In this document: positions 1 through 9,020 of the stretch, piece by piece
Layout: every line of letters begins with the position of its first letter
Position numbering within the stretch: position 1 is the stretch's first letter
Source: an uncultured Endomicrobiia bacterium
Lineage (GTDB): Bacteria > Elusimicrobiota > Endomicrobiia > DTEH01
Direction of reading: 5' to 3'
Length of the DNA: 64,000 nucleotides
Assembly (NCBI GenBank): GCA_937936785.1
Contig: CALDDQ010000014.1
Location: forward strand, 27,329 to 91,328
Notes under the pieces: model-generated
The model's database searches: none
Told to the model about the DNA's origin: nothing
Seen by the model: only the letters and a program-made list of their open reading frames with translations
Program-made: the position numbers and the translations under genes

Positions 1-675
1 CCCGGAAATATAGTTTTATGTGATACAAGAGGTATTGTTCATAAAGACAGAGAAGATTTTGAAGAACGGTTTAAGTATACAAAGAATTTGGTAATAAAAA
101 CAAACCAGGAAAAACGTTATAGTAATTCAGAAAATGGGATAGAAAAAACTTTAGAAGGTATGGATGTAGTAATTGCGTTATCAAAACCGGGTCCGGGAGT
201 TATAAAAAAAGAATGGATAAAAAAAATGTCTTCCGATGCAATAATTTTTGCTTGTGCAAATCCTGTCCCTGAGATTTGGCCTGATGAAGCAAAAAAAGCC
301 GGAGCAAGAATTGTTGCTACAGGGAGAAGTGATTTTCCAAATCAAATCAATAATTCATTAGCATTTCCTGCAATTTTTAGAGGAGTGTTTGAAGTTGGAG
401 CGACAAGTATCACAGATGAAATGTGTATTGCAGCAGCAGAATCGTTAGCAGAGTATGCACAAAATAAAGGGTTAACAGAAGATTATATAATTCCTACAAT
501 GGATGATTGGGAAGTTTTTCCATTAGAATCTACAGCAGTTGGAATGAAAGCTATTGAACAAGGTGTTGCAAAGTTTAAATTTTCAAAAAAAGAAATTTAT
601 AGAAATTCATATGAAAAAATAAAACAATCTCGTGAAGAAATAGATTTTTTAACCAAAAGATATTTAAAAAGTTGA
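1..675 (+). CDS. NAD-dependent malic enzyme, C-terminal part (5' end outside window)
   Basis: The frame is open from base 1, so this is a gene cut by the window edge; the TTG at 88 is not its real start. The 224 visible residues cover the NAD-binding and C-terminal parts of malic enzyme, which decarboxylates malate to pyruvate with reduction of NAD(P). Seen directly: the stretch GMDVVIALSKPGPG, then FACANPVPEIWPDEA, then the hallmark TGRSDFPNQINNSLAFPAIF and FRGVFEVGA. The run ends with a basic tail and TGA. The family match is strong. Whether it uses NAD or NADP cannot be read from the fragment. In an organism with acyl-CoA and CoFeSP genes it probably supplies pyruvate or reducing power, which is inference. 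Confidence 0.93.
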   Translation, partial: PGNIVLCDTRGIVHKDREDFEERFKYTKNLVIKTNQEKRYSNSENGIEKTLEGMDVVIALSKPGPGVIKKEWIKKMSSDAIIFACANPVPEIWPDEAKKAGARIVATGRSDFPNQINNSLAFPAIFRGVFEVGATSITDEMCIAAAESLAEYAQNKGLTEDYIIPTMDDWEVFPLESTAVGMKAIEQGVAKFKFSKKEIYRNSYEKIKQSREEIDFLTKRYLKS

Positions 676-698
676 AAAAAAATATTTTTTGGTATAGT
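672..698 (+). promoter_or_regulatory. possible promoter for the TonB receptor gene
   Basis: TTGAAA (672-677) and TATAGT (693-698) each match the SigA consensus at five of six positions, but the spacer is only 15 bp and the -35 overlaps the malic enzyme stop codon. It would give a leader of about 125 nt before the receptor gene. Weak call. Confidence 0.25.
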
Positions 699-829
699 AA
701 ATTCTTTATGAAGTATGAATAGGACAGTCTTTCAATAAAATAACTACAAATACTTTATCTACATAGTAACAATTGAAGAAAATATATGGATTAAATTTTT
801 TATGTTTGTAAGGAGGATATGATAAATTT

Positions 830-2620
830 ATGAAAAACAAAATTATATTTTTAATCTTATTAGTTGCGACAAAAATTTTTTCTAATGAAGTATATTTAGA
901 CATTTATAAACACAAAAGTAGACAAAAGAATTTTTTGTATAATAAATTCGAGTCAAACAAAATAATAATTACAAAAGAAGAGATAGGTTCTTATGATAAA
1001 TCTTCATTGTTAGATGTGTTAAGATATTATGGGGTAGAAACAAAAGTTCGTAGTGGTGCTCAGGGTGAAATTATTTTATTTGGAGGAACTTTTCAACAGG
1101 TTTCTTTAATGATAAATGGTGTTAATGTGTCTGATGCTCATACTGCACATCACAATTTTAATGTTCCAATAAGTATTAAAGATATTGAACAAATAGAGAT
1201 TATAACCGATGGGCAGACAGGTTTATCTGGTAGGAATGCTTTTGTAGGAAGTGTAAATATTATAACTAAAAAGTTAGTACCAAAAACTGAAGTAAAATTT
1301 TCTTATGGGACTAATGAGATGTTAGATTTTTATCTGGTGAAAGGTTTTGACACAAACTTTTTTTCTATTCAACATACTAAGTCAGATGGTCATAGAGAAA
1401 ATACTGATTATAGTTTATTTAACATTTTTTATACTAAAAGTTTAGATTACAAAAAAATAAAATTAGACATTACTACAGGTTTTTTAGATAAAAATTTTGG
1501 TGCACAAGATTTTTATGCTATTGGAAGAAAAGAGTACGAAAAAACTAAAACTGGATTATTAATTTTAAATAGTAATTATAAACTTAAAAAAATAGAATTT
1601 GTTGGTGAAATATTTTTTAGAAGTAATAATGATTATTATACAACCCAAAGATATCAACCACAAATGTATTACAACAACCACCAATCATATTTTTATGGAT
1701 TAAACATAAAAAGTATAATTGATAATTTTAGTGGATACAAGTTTGTTTTTGGTATTGATAACAGATATGACGAACTTGACAGTAAAGGAGGCAGCACAAT
1801 CTTTAGTTGGTCAGGGATGGGGAATTTTTACGATTTTCACTCAGGAATTTACACTCAGGTTACAAAAAGTTATGATAAAATAAGTTTAATGGTTAATTTA
1901 AGAAATGATTTTTATACACGCTTTGGTCAACAGTTTTCTTTTGGGATAGATTTTGAGCATAAAATGTTTGATAATTTTAAACACATTTTTATGGTTAAAA
2001 AAGTACATCGTATTCCATCGTATACAGAACTTTATTATTGGGATCCACAAAATACTGCTTCTTTAGAATTAAAGACAGAACATACAGATATTTATAGCTA
2101 CGAACTAAAGTATTTGTATAAGTTTTTACTATTTAGTGCAAAAGGTTTTAAGTATGAAAACTCAAATTTGATAGATTGGACAAAAAATATAAATTCCACA
2201 GTATGGAAAGTTGACAATATTTCTAAATCAAACACTGAAGGTTTAGAAACTAGTATGGTTTTTATTGGTGAAGCAAAACCCATTGTGCGAATTTATACAA
2301 ATTTATTGAATAAAAAAATATCAATTCCTGATGGTAAAGAGTTAAAATATGCTGCTAACTGGCCTAATAAAAATTTTGGAATTATTTATTATCTACCTAG
2401 ATTATATGGAATAGAAACTAATATTAGTTGTGTATACAAAGAAATGACAAAAACAAATCCTAAAGAATTTTTTTTAACAGATATTTTTATATCAAAAAAA
2501 ATCAGCAATTTAACAGTTTTCTCAAGTTTAAAGAATATATTTGACATAGAATATGAAGAACTTCAAAATATTAAACAGCCTGGTAGAGAAATAATTTTTG
2601 GAATAGAATTTTTATTTTAA
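830..2620 (+). CDS. TonB-dependent outer-membrane receptor (BtuB/FepA-like)
   Basis: A 596-residue outer-membrane receptor for TonB-energised uptake of a scarce ligand. Residues 1-18 form a Sec signal peptide. The plug domain spans about residues 40-155, with the recognisable stretches SSLLDVLRYYGVETKVRSG, VSLMINGVNVSD, DIEQIEIITDG and GSVNIITKK. The rest is aromatic-rich alternating beta-strand sequence expected of a 22-stranded barrel, and the protein ends in Phe, the usual outer-membrane sorting residue. The start is fixed by AAGGAGG at 810-816. No ABC importer or TonB/ExbBD genes are near, so the ligand is unknown. Cobalamin is a reasonable guess because this window encodes a corrinoid protein, but no B12 riboswitch is visible upstream. 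Confidence 0.85.
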   Translation: MKNKIIFLILLVATKIFSNEVYLDIYKHKSRQKNFLYNKFESNKIIITKEEIGSYDKSSLLDVLRYYGVETKVRSGAQGEIILFGGTFQQVSLMINGVNVSDAHTAHHNFNVPISIKDIEQIEIITDGQTGLSGRNAFVGSVNIITKKLVPKTEVKFSYGTNEMLDFYLVKGFDTNFFSIQHTKSDGHRENTDYSLFNIFYTKSLDYKKIKLDITTGFLDKNFGAQDFYAIGRKEYEKTKTGLLILNSNYKLKKIEFVGEIFFRSNNDYYTTQRYQPQMYYNNHQSYFYGLNIKSIIDNFSGYKFVFGIDNRYDELDSKGGSTIFSWSGMGNFYDFHSGIYTQVTKSYDKISLMVNLRNDFYTRFGQQFSFGIDFEHKMFDNFKHIFMVKKVHRIPSYTELYYWDPQNTASLELKTEHTDIYSYELKYLYKFLLFSAKGFKYENSNLIDWTKNINSTVWKVDNISKSNTEGLETSMVFIGEAKPIVRIYTNLLNKKISIPDGKELKYAANWPNKNFGIIYYLPRLYGIETNISCVYKEMTKTNPKEFFLTDIFISKKISNLTVFSSLKNIFDIEYEELQNIKQPGREIIFGIEFLF

Positions 2621-2701
2621 ATATTAAAACATATAAAACACAGGAAGAATTTATTTTTAGTTTTTTTACAAGGAAAATACTTTATAAGAAAATATTAGTA
2701 T

Positions 2702-2730
2702 TTGTTAGAAAGTTTCGTTTTAAGTATAAT
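2702..2730 (+). promoter_or_regulatory. candidate SigA promoter for the DUF167 gene
   Basis: A perfect TATAAT lies at 2725-2730 with TTGTTA at 2702-2707 (four of six matches) exactly 17 bp upstream. Transcription would start near 2737, leaving about 10 nt before the ATG at 2747 and no Shine-Dalgarno, so the mRNA would be almost leaderless. Confidence 0.45.
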
Positions 2731-2746
2731 AAAATTAATCAAAAAT

Positions 2747-2977
2747 ATGTTTATAAAAGTAAAAGTTTATCCAGAATCTAAACAAGATGAATTGATAAAA
2801 GAATCTAAAGATAAATTTGTGTTAAAAATTAAAGAAAAACCAAAACAAGGTTTAGCCAATATGAAAGCAATAGAAATTTTAGCTAAACATTTTAAAGTTT
2901 CTCAGAATAAAATATTTTTAATTAAAGGTCATAAGGAAAGAAATAAAATTTTTAAGATAAACAATACTTTGTATTAA
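2747..2977 (+). CDS. DUF167 / YggU family protein
   Basis: A small protein of 76 residues of the conserved DUF167 (YggU) family, whose biochemical role is not established. Visible family features are the basic N-terminal strand FIKVKVYPES, then KFVLKIKEKPKQGLANMKAIEILA and the KIFLIKGHKERNKIFKI C-terminal part. I chose the ATG at 2747 rather than a TTG at 2702: the family begins at this point and the TTG sits inside the proposed -35 box. Its TAA stop shares three bases with the stop of the convergent permease gene on the other strand. Confidence 0.8.
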   Translation: MFIKVKVYPESKQDELIKESKDKFVLKIKEKPKQGLANMKAIEILAKHFKVSQNKIFLIKGHKERNKIFKINNTLY

Positions 2978-4053
2978 ATTAAACTATTCTTTTTTGCAAG
3001 TATTAAAAAAGTATTTTTTATTATACAAGCTATAGGAACTGCAAAAAACATTCCAATAACTCCAGCAATTTTTGCTCCTGCTAAAAGTGCAAAAATTACA
3101 GTTACAGGATGCAAGTTTACACCTTTGCTAATAATTATTGGTTGAATAAAAATGTTATCTATAAGTTGGACTATAGAAAACATCACTGCGACTTTTATCA
3201 CAATATCAAAAGAGCCAAACTTAAACAATGCAATTAAAATTGCAGGTACACTACCAACAACTGGTCCTAAATAAGGTATCATATTAGATAATCCTGCAAC
3301 TAAACCGATTATTATAGCATAATCTATTTTTAATATCATTAGTCCTATTATTGACAAAAAACCTACAGTTATTGCTTCAAAGAACTGTCCTCGTAAAAAA
3401 TTGCCCCATATTTCGTCAATCTCACATATAATGCTTATTGTAGTTTCAGTATATCTGCTGGGTAAAAATTCTATAAGTTTTCCAATAATATTTTTTCCTT
3501 CGAGTAAAAAAAAGAATGTTATTATAGGTATAAGTACTAAAATGCTAATTAAAGCAAAAAATTCTGACATATAAGAAGGAATTTTAGATAAAAAATTTTC
3601 TGTGTATTGTTTAATATTTTGTGTTATTCTATCAAAAACTTTTTGTTCTTTAATTAAAGGATATTTATATTCTAAATTATTTTTTGTTTTTAAAAAAGTG
3701 TTTTCTGCCAGTTGTACATATTCAGGAATTTTTTTGTTTAACTGTGTTGTCTCGTTAAGAATTTTTGGTAAAAAAATTATAATGCTACCTGTGAAAAAAA
3801 ATAGAAATAATAAATAAAAAACTATCACTGAGACAACTTTTTTTATACCTCTTGATTCAAGAACACCTATCATAGGTGATAATAAATAAGCAAAGAATCC
3901 TGACAAAAAAAATGGTATAAGAATGTCTCTAACAATAAATAAAAAAAATATTATTGCAATAAAAATTATTATAGAAATTGTTTTTTTTGACAACTTTTTT
4001 TCTTGAAATTTTTCAATATTTTGTGTTGCTAAGTGTTCTTTAATTTCGTTCAT
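2974..4053 (-). CDS. AI-2E family transporter (PerM-like membrane protein)
   Basis: A 359-residue integral membrane protein of the AI-2E transporter/PerM family. It has two N-terminal helices, including IIIFIAIIFFLFIVRDILIP followed by FFLSGFFAYLLSPM. A hydrophilic coiled region covers about residues 90-150. A long C-terminal membrane block includes GLVAGLSNMIPYLGPVVGS (the family hallmark NxIPYxGP), then QPIIISKGVNLHPVTVIFALLAG and a final helix. Members export diverse substrates, including autoinducer-2 in E. coli TqsA and ions in others, so the substrate cannot be named. It lies 18 nt downstream of the cyclic-nucleotide-binding protein on the same strand, probably one operon. Confidence 0.88.
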   Translation of the reverse strand: MNEIKEHLATQNIEKFQEKKLSKKTISIIIFIAIIFFLFIVRDILIPFFLSGFFAYLLSPMIGVLESRGIKKVVSVIVFYLLFLFFFTGSIIIFLPKILNETTQLNKKIPEYVQLAENTFLKTKNNLEYKYPLIKEQKVFDRITQNIKQYTENFLSKIPSYMSEFFALISILVLIPIITFFFLLEGKNIIGKLIEFLPSRYTETTISIICEIDEIWGNFLRGQFFEAITVGFLSIIGLMILKIDYAIIIGLVAGLSNMIPYLGPVVGSVPAILIALFKFGSFDIVIKVAVMFSIVQLIDNIFIQPIIISKGVNLHPVTVIFALLAGAKIAGVIGMFFAVPIACIIKNTFLILAKKNSLI

Positions 4054-4071
4054 ATAATTAATTATTTATAA

Positions 4072-4554
4072 TTACTTGTGTGCGATATCACTTGTTTCTC
4101 GTAATCTTGAACTTAGTATAGCAGCTAAATTATAGATTATTTTTAATCCTTCACGAGGATTTTTTTCTATGAACCAATCAAATTTTACTTTATAAATTAA
4201 GAATAGTATACTTTCTTTATTAGTTTTTGCAGAAGCAGAGCGTGGCAGTTCTTCAATAAGGGACATCTCACCAAAAAAGTTTCCTTCGGTTAGTGTAGTG
4301 ATATTTTTTTCAACTCCTAAAGTTCCTTTTTTAAAAATAGATACTTCACCTGTTCTTATTATGAACAATGCCACTCCAGGTTTACCTTCTTCAAAAATTA
4401 GTTCTTTTGGTTTATAAGTTTTTGTATAAATTATTTGCAAAAGTTTTCCTAACGAATTGCGTGACAAATCTTTAAATAGAGAAATACTTTTTAAAAAATT
4501 AACTTTTTCTTCAAATTCTTTATCCATTAGAATGTTTTTAAAAAATTTCATCAT
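4072..4554 (-). CDS. stand-alone cyclic-nucleotide-binding domain protein
   Basis: A 160-residue protein consisting of one CAP-type cyclic-nucleotide-binding domain at about residues 20-145, with no DNA-binding helix-turn-helix. The phosphate-binding cassette reads FGEMSLIEELPRSASA, matching the canonical FGE..L....R.A pattern with the Glu and Arg that hold cAMP/cGMP, so ligand binding is likely. The beta-roll GKPGVALFIIRTGEVSIF is also standard. Translation starts at the first of two tandem ATG codons behind a GAGG-like site. It is transcribed with the AI-2E type permease and could gate it; that is inference. It is divergent from smc. Confidence 0.85.
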   Translation of the reverse strand: MMKFFKNILMDKEFEEKVNFLKSISLFKDLSRNSLGKLLQIIYTKTYKPKELIFEEGKPGVALFIIRTGEVSIFKKGTLGVEKNITTLTEGNFFGEMSLIEELPRSASAKTNKESILFLIYKVKFDWFIEKNPREGLKIIYNLAAILSSRLRETSDIAHK

Positions 4555-4691
4555 AAAAAGTACCTCAGTTTAAAATTTTATTTTTAAAAATACAATTTTG
4601 TGTTATAAAATTCAAGTTTAGTTATAAGATTTTTAATTATTACAATGCATAATTTCAAAGTTAAGTAGTAAAAATATATTTTAAAAACATA

Positions 4692-4720
4692 TTGACAACA
4701 AAAAAATAAAATGGTAATAA
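4692..4720 (+). promoter_or_regulatory. possible smc promoter
   Basis: The 255-bp divergent gap 4555-4809 contains a perfect TTGACA at 4692-4697. Seventeen bp downstream is only TAATAA (4715-4720), a poor -10. The gene's own ribosome site is AGGAGA near 4799. I see no clear promoter for the minus-strand pair. Confidence 0.35.
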
Positions 4721-4809
4721 ATAGCAAATAGTGGTTTTATTTGGAATTAAACAAACAAATATTTGTAAAACAAAATAATACTAATAAAGTTATAAAATAG
4801 GAGATACTT

Positions 4810-7800
4810 ATGTTAAAACGTATAGAAGTTTGTGGGTTTAAATCTTTTGCAGAAAAAACAGTTCTAAATTTTGATGGGTCGTTAAACGGTATTGTTGGAC
4901 CGAATGGTTCCGGAAAATCAAATATTGTTGATGCAATAAAATGGTGTTTAGGAGAACAGGCATTATCACATATTAGGTGTAAAAATTCAATGGATGTAAT
5001 TTTTGGTGGTTCGGATTCAAAGACAATGTCAAATTATTGTGAGGTAACAGTTGTTTTTGATAACACTGCAGGTGTTTTCCCAATAGATTTTCAAGAAATT
5101 GAGATTACAAGAAAATTGTATAGAACAGGTGAAACGGAGTATTACATAAATCGTGCTCCGTGTAGGTTAAAAGATGTGAAAGATTTAATTTTAGATACTG
5201 GTTTGTCGTCATCAGGGTATGCTATAATTCCTCAAGGTAAAGTGGAATTTGTTGTAACTGCTAAACCGGAAGAAAGACGGTTGTTATTTGAGGAAACAGC
5301 TGGTGTGGCAAAGTTTAAACATCACAGGGAAGAATCATTAAGAAAACTTGAACGAGTAAAACTTGATATGGCAAGAGTTGAAGATATTTTGACATATTTA
5401 AAAGATCAAATGGCTTCTTTAGAATCTTCGGTAAAAAAAGCAAGAAATTATCAAAAATATAAGGAAGAATTACAAGTTTTAGAATGTTCTAATATTGTTA
5501 AACAAGTAAATGATATTGAAACAAAGTTAACAAATATAAATATAGATTTTAACAACTTAAATCAAACATATGTATCACAAATGGCTGAACTTGCAAATTT
5601 GGAATCAAGAAACGTAGAGTTGAAAATTGAAATTTCAGAATGTGAAAAAAATTATATGGAATTAAAGGATGGTTTATCTCAAACAGAAACAGAAATTTCG
5701 TTGTCAACACAAAAAATAGAAAATTTGAAACAACAAGTTGTTGATTCACACAATAATATAGGAAAACTAAATTCTGAAATACAAAGTTTAGACCAAACCA
5801 TTTTTCAATACGAAACTCAACTTAAAGAATTGTTTGAAAAACAAGAAAATATAAAACAACAGTTAGAACAAGTAGGACAACAAAAACAGGTTCATCAAAA
5901 GGAATATGATTCTTATAAAACATTGATTTCAGAAAAACAAATTATTTTAAAAGAACAGAATAAACAATTGACAGATATCGCATATAAAAAAACAAAAGTT
6001 CAAAATGACATTTCGTTAATAACACAAAAAATAAACAAGTTAAATTTAGAATTAAATTCTCTAAAAAAAGACATAGAGTCTAACACAAAAGATAAACTTG
6101 GAGTTGAAGAAAATGTTTCAAAACTTGAATTTAAAATGAAACAACTTACAGATGAAAAAAATAATTTTTCTTCCAATCTTTCAGAAACAGAATTTGAACT
6201 AAAAAATTTAGAAAAAACTTTGTCTGAGAAAAGAGAATTAATAGAAAACTTAAACAAAGAATTTTATGTGCTAAGTTCTAAATTAGAAAATGTTAATTCT
6301 GCAATGACTGCGATACCGTATAGTTTGCAAAAAGTGGCAAAGTATGTGGAAAGTCTAAACAATGGAAATTTTTTTGGTCCTATAAAATCATTGTTAAAAC
6401 TAAATACTGAAAATTATTCTCTTATAGCATCATATTTGGGCAATAAGCTATATTGGTATGTTGCAAATACTCAACAAGACGCTATGGAACTTATTGAACA
6501 ATTAAGAACTCAAAATCTTGGTTTTGCGACTATTATTGTTAAAGAAAAAATTGAACAAATGAATTTTTCTGTCATAACAAATCAAACCATATATTCTATG
6601 GTAAGTTACGATCCTCAATGGGAAAAAATTATAAAATTTTTGTTTTCTGATATTAGTTTACAAGATAATGTTTTAAAAGCAGATGTCCTTTTACATGGTG
6701 GTGGATTTGTACCCAAAGATGACGAAGAAGATCTTTTACAGTTAGAAACAAAAATAAATTCACACAAAGATTTTCTTGTTCAGGAAAATAATTTTCTAAA
6801 TGAAATGAACAATAAATACTATAACTTAGTTTCACAGAAAAGTTTTTTTGAAAAACAATTGTCTGAAATTGAGAATCAGATAGTTGAAACAGAAAAAATT
6901 AAAATTGAAAAAGGACAATATTTACAAACATTAAATGAAATGGCTTTTGCTTTAGAAGAACAACATTCGCGATACTATAAAGAATTAGAAGAGTTACAAA
7001 ATTCGTTAAATATTTTTAAAAATGATTTAATAAACTTTGACAATAAAGAAAAAGAATTAAAAAATTCAGTGTCTGTGACTTCAGAAGAAATTACTCAGTT
7101 ACAATCAAGTAGTATTATGGATAATTTTTTACAAATAGTGTCAGAATATAGTCGTTTAGAAGAGCAAAATAATAATATTATAAATGAAATAAACATTAAA
7201 CAAGGATTAATAAATGAAAATCATTCAAGGATAAATATTATAAAAACTGAAATTTTAGAACAAAAAAGTTTAATCGAAAAAAATACTTTAGAAATATCTG
7301 TTCAAGAACAAAAGTTACAAGAATTACTTTCAAAAAGGACACAGTTATCTGAACAAATTAATACTGTGGTTATGAAATTAGATCAGAAACGTTCTGATTT
7401 GGATAATTTAGAAAGTGCAATAAAATTTTTGTTAAACACAAAAGAAGAACTGCAACAACAGTTAAAAAATTATGAATTACAAATTAATACAGAAACAAAT
7501 AATAAAACGAACTATATTAACTGGTTAAATGAGAAGTATAACATATCTATAGAAGATGCAAAAAATATGTATTCAAACTTTGATGTAGATCTTGTTCAAT
7601 TAGAACGGTTAAAAAAACGGATAGAATCTATGGGAGCAATAAATCTGGCAGCACCGGAAGAATATGTTCAGTTAGAAGAAAAATATAATACTTTAATCAC
7701 ACAACAACAGGATTTGATCAACTCTGAACAAGATATCAAAGAAGCAATTTCTAAAATTAACGAACAAATAAATAAAAATTTTAAAGAAACGTTTGAAAAA

Positions 7801-8247
7801 GTAAAAGAAAATTTTCAAAAATTATGCGGAATATTGTTTGAAGGTGGAAAAGCTGAATTAGTTTTAACAAATGAAGAAAATATGTTAGAAACTGGTATTG
7901 ACATTATAGTGCAACCACCAGGAAAAAAGTTACAATATATAAACTTATTATCTGGCGGAGAAAAATCATTAGTAGCATTAGCATTGTTGTTTTCATTTTT
8001 TATGGTTAGACCTTCGCCTGTATGTATTCTTGATGAAGCTGATGCGCCATTGGATGAAGCGAATGTTGTTAGGTTTATGAAATTGTTAAAAGAATTCTCA
8101 AAATCTACAAAGTTTATTTTAATTACACACATAACTAGAACAATGGAAAATTTAGATAATATTTACGGTGTTACAATGGAAGAGCTGGGTGTTTCAAAGA
8201 TAATTTCGTTAAAATTGCAAAAAGAACAATCTGAAATTGTTGCATAA
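4810..8247 (+). CDS. smc: chromosome segregation ATPase SMC
   Basis: A full-length 1145-residue SMC ATPase, the core of bacterial condensin with ScpA and ScpB, both also encoded in this window. The N-terminal head has Walker A GPNGSGKS at residues 30-37. Two long Glu/Gln/Lys-rich coiled coils flank a hinge at about residues 510-640 (around YLGNKLYWYVANTQQDAMEL). The C-terminal head carries the ABC signature LSGGEKS at about 1047-1053 and Walker B CILDEADAPLD with D1075 and E1076. It starts with ATG behind AGGAGA. It is followed after 32 nt by a WecG-type glycosyltransferase, a partner with no obvious functional link. Confidence 0.97.
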   Translation: MLKRIEVCGFKSFAEKTVLNFDGSLNGIVGPNGSGKSNIVDAIKWCLGEQALSHIRCKNSMDVIFGGSDSKTMSNYCEVTVVFDNTAGVFPIDFQEIEITRKLYRTGETEYYINRAPCRLKDVKDLILDTGLSSSGYAIIPQGKVEFVVTAKPEERRLLFEETAGVAKFKHHREESLRKLERVKLDMARVEDILTYLKDQMASLESSVKKARNYQKYKEELQVLECSNIVKQVNDIETKLTNINIDFNNLNQTYVSQMAELANLESRNVELKIEISECEKNYMELKDGLSQTETEISLSTQKIENLKQQVVDSHNNIGKLNSEIQSLDQTIFQYETQLKELFEKQENIKQQLEQVGQQKQVHQKEYDSYKTLISEKQIILKEQNKQLTDIAYKKTKVQNDISLITQKINKLNLELNSLKKDIESNTKDKLGVEENVSKLEFKMKQLTDEKNNFSSNLSETEFELKNLEKTLSEKRELIENLNKEFYVLSSKLENVNSAMTAIPYSLQKVAKYVESLNNGNFFGPIKSLLKLNTENYSLIASYLGNKLYWYVANTQQDAMELIEQLRTQNLGFATIIVKEKIEQMNFSVITNQTIYSMVSYDPQWEKIIKFLFSDISLQDNVLKADVLLHGGGFVPKDDEEDLLQLETKINSHKDFLVQENNFLNEMNNKYYNLVSQKSFFEKQLSEIENQIVETEKIKIEKGQYLQTLNEMAFALEEQHSRYYKELEELQNSLNIFKNDLINFDNKEKELKNSVSVTSEEITQLQSSSIMDNFLQIVSEYSRLEEQNNNIINEINIKQGLINENHSRINIIKTEILEQKSLIEKNTLEISVQEQKLQELLSKRTQLSEQINTVVMKLDQKRSDLDNLESAIKFLLNTKEELQQQLKNYELQINTETNNKTNYINWLNEKYNISIEDAKNMYSNFDVDLVQLERLKKRIESMGAINLAAPEEYVQLEEKYNTLITQQQDLINSEQDIKEAISKINEQINKNFKETFEKVKENFQKLCGILFEGGKAELVLTNEENMLETGIDIIVQPPGKKLQYINLLSGGEKSLVALALLFSFFMVRPSPVCILDEADAPLDEANVVRFMKLLKEFSKSTKFILITHITRTMENLDNIYGVTMEELGVSKIISLKLQKEQSEIVA

Positions 8248-8279
8248 AGACAAGTAAAAATTTTATTAGGTTCATTAAA

Positions 8280-9020
8280 ATGTCTTTGTGTAAAATAAAA
8301 GATTTTATAATAAACTTTTCAGATAAAAGAACTATAGTTAAAATAATAGAAAATTTAATAAAACAAAATAGAACTTCTCAAATAGTTACATTAAATCTTC
8401 TAATGTATTTATGGTCAAAAAAAGATAAAAAAACTTATAATGCAATAAAAAACGCAGCACTTGTTATTCCTGATTCTATTGGGATAACTTTTTTCGGTAG
8501 TATACTTTTGAGGAAAAAAGTTATGCGCATTCCTGGTATTGATTTGCTAATTACATTGTGCGAATTATCAAAAGAAAAAGGTTATAAAATATACCTGCTT
8601 GGAAGTAAAGAAAATATTGTTGAACATGCAGCAGGTGTTATAAAAAAAAAGTATGGAGCTAATATCGTTGGTTTTCATCATGGTTATTTTAAAGATGATG
8701 GGAACAAAGTTGTTGAAGAAATAAACAAATTGTGCCCCGATATAATTTTTGTTGGGTTGGAATTAAAAAATCAAGAAAATTGGATTTTTAAAAATTTAAA
8801 AAGTATAAATGCAAAAGTTATAATGGGTGTTGGGGGAAGTTTTGATGTAATTAGTGGCAAACTTTTACGTGCACCTAAATTATTTATGGTTTTAGGATTA
8901 GAATGGTTTTTTAGATTGGTTCAACAACCGTGGCGAATTTTTAGAATATTAAATTTGCCATTAGCTTTTACTATGGTATTTTTTGATGTTATTTATGACA
9001 GTAAAGTATTAAAAATATGA
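8280..9020 (+). CDS. WecG/TagA/CpsF family glycosyltransferase
   Basis: A 246-residue GT26-family enzyme that adds a sugar (often N-acetylmannosamine or its uronate) to a polyprenyl-diphosphate-linked acceptor for surface polysaccharide or teichoic acid synthesis. Family blocks are visible in order: VTLNLLMYLWS, ALVIPDSIGITFFGSILL, RIPGIDLL, IYLLGSKENIVEHAA, VGFHHGYF, the core IIFVGLELKNQENW, and MGVGGSFDVISGK. The usual PKQE element reads KNQE here, keeping Gln and Glu. The C-terminus (GLEWFFRLVQQPWRIFRIL) is the typical membrane-associating tail. Its stop overlaps the next start by 4 nt, indicating translational coupling. Confidence 0.92.
   Translation: MSLCKIKDFIINFSDKRTIVKIIENLIKQNRTSQIVTLNLLMYLWSKKDKKTYNAIKNAALVIPDSIGITFFGSILLRKKVMRIPGIDLLITLCELSKEKGYKIYLLGSKENIVEHAAGVIKKKYGANIVGFHHGYFKDDGNKVVEEINKLCPDIIFVGLELKNQENWIFKNLKSINAKVIMGVGGSFDVISGKLLRAPKLFMVLGLEWFFRLVQQPWRIFRILNLPLAFTMVFFDVIYDSKVLKI

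Noticed and set aside
676..829. Cobalamin riboswitch before the TonB receptor gene
   Set aside because: The 154-nt gap contains no B12-box-like sequence and is too AT-rich and short for the conserved core.
706..903. Minus-strand frame of 65 codons before the TonB receptor
   Set aside because: It overlaps the receptor's signal peptide and ribosome site, and lacks any recognisable motif.
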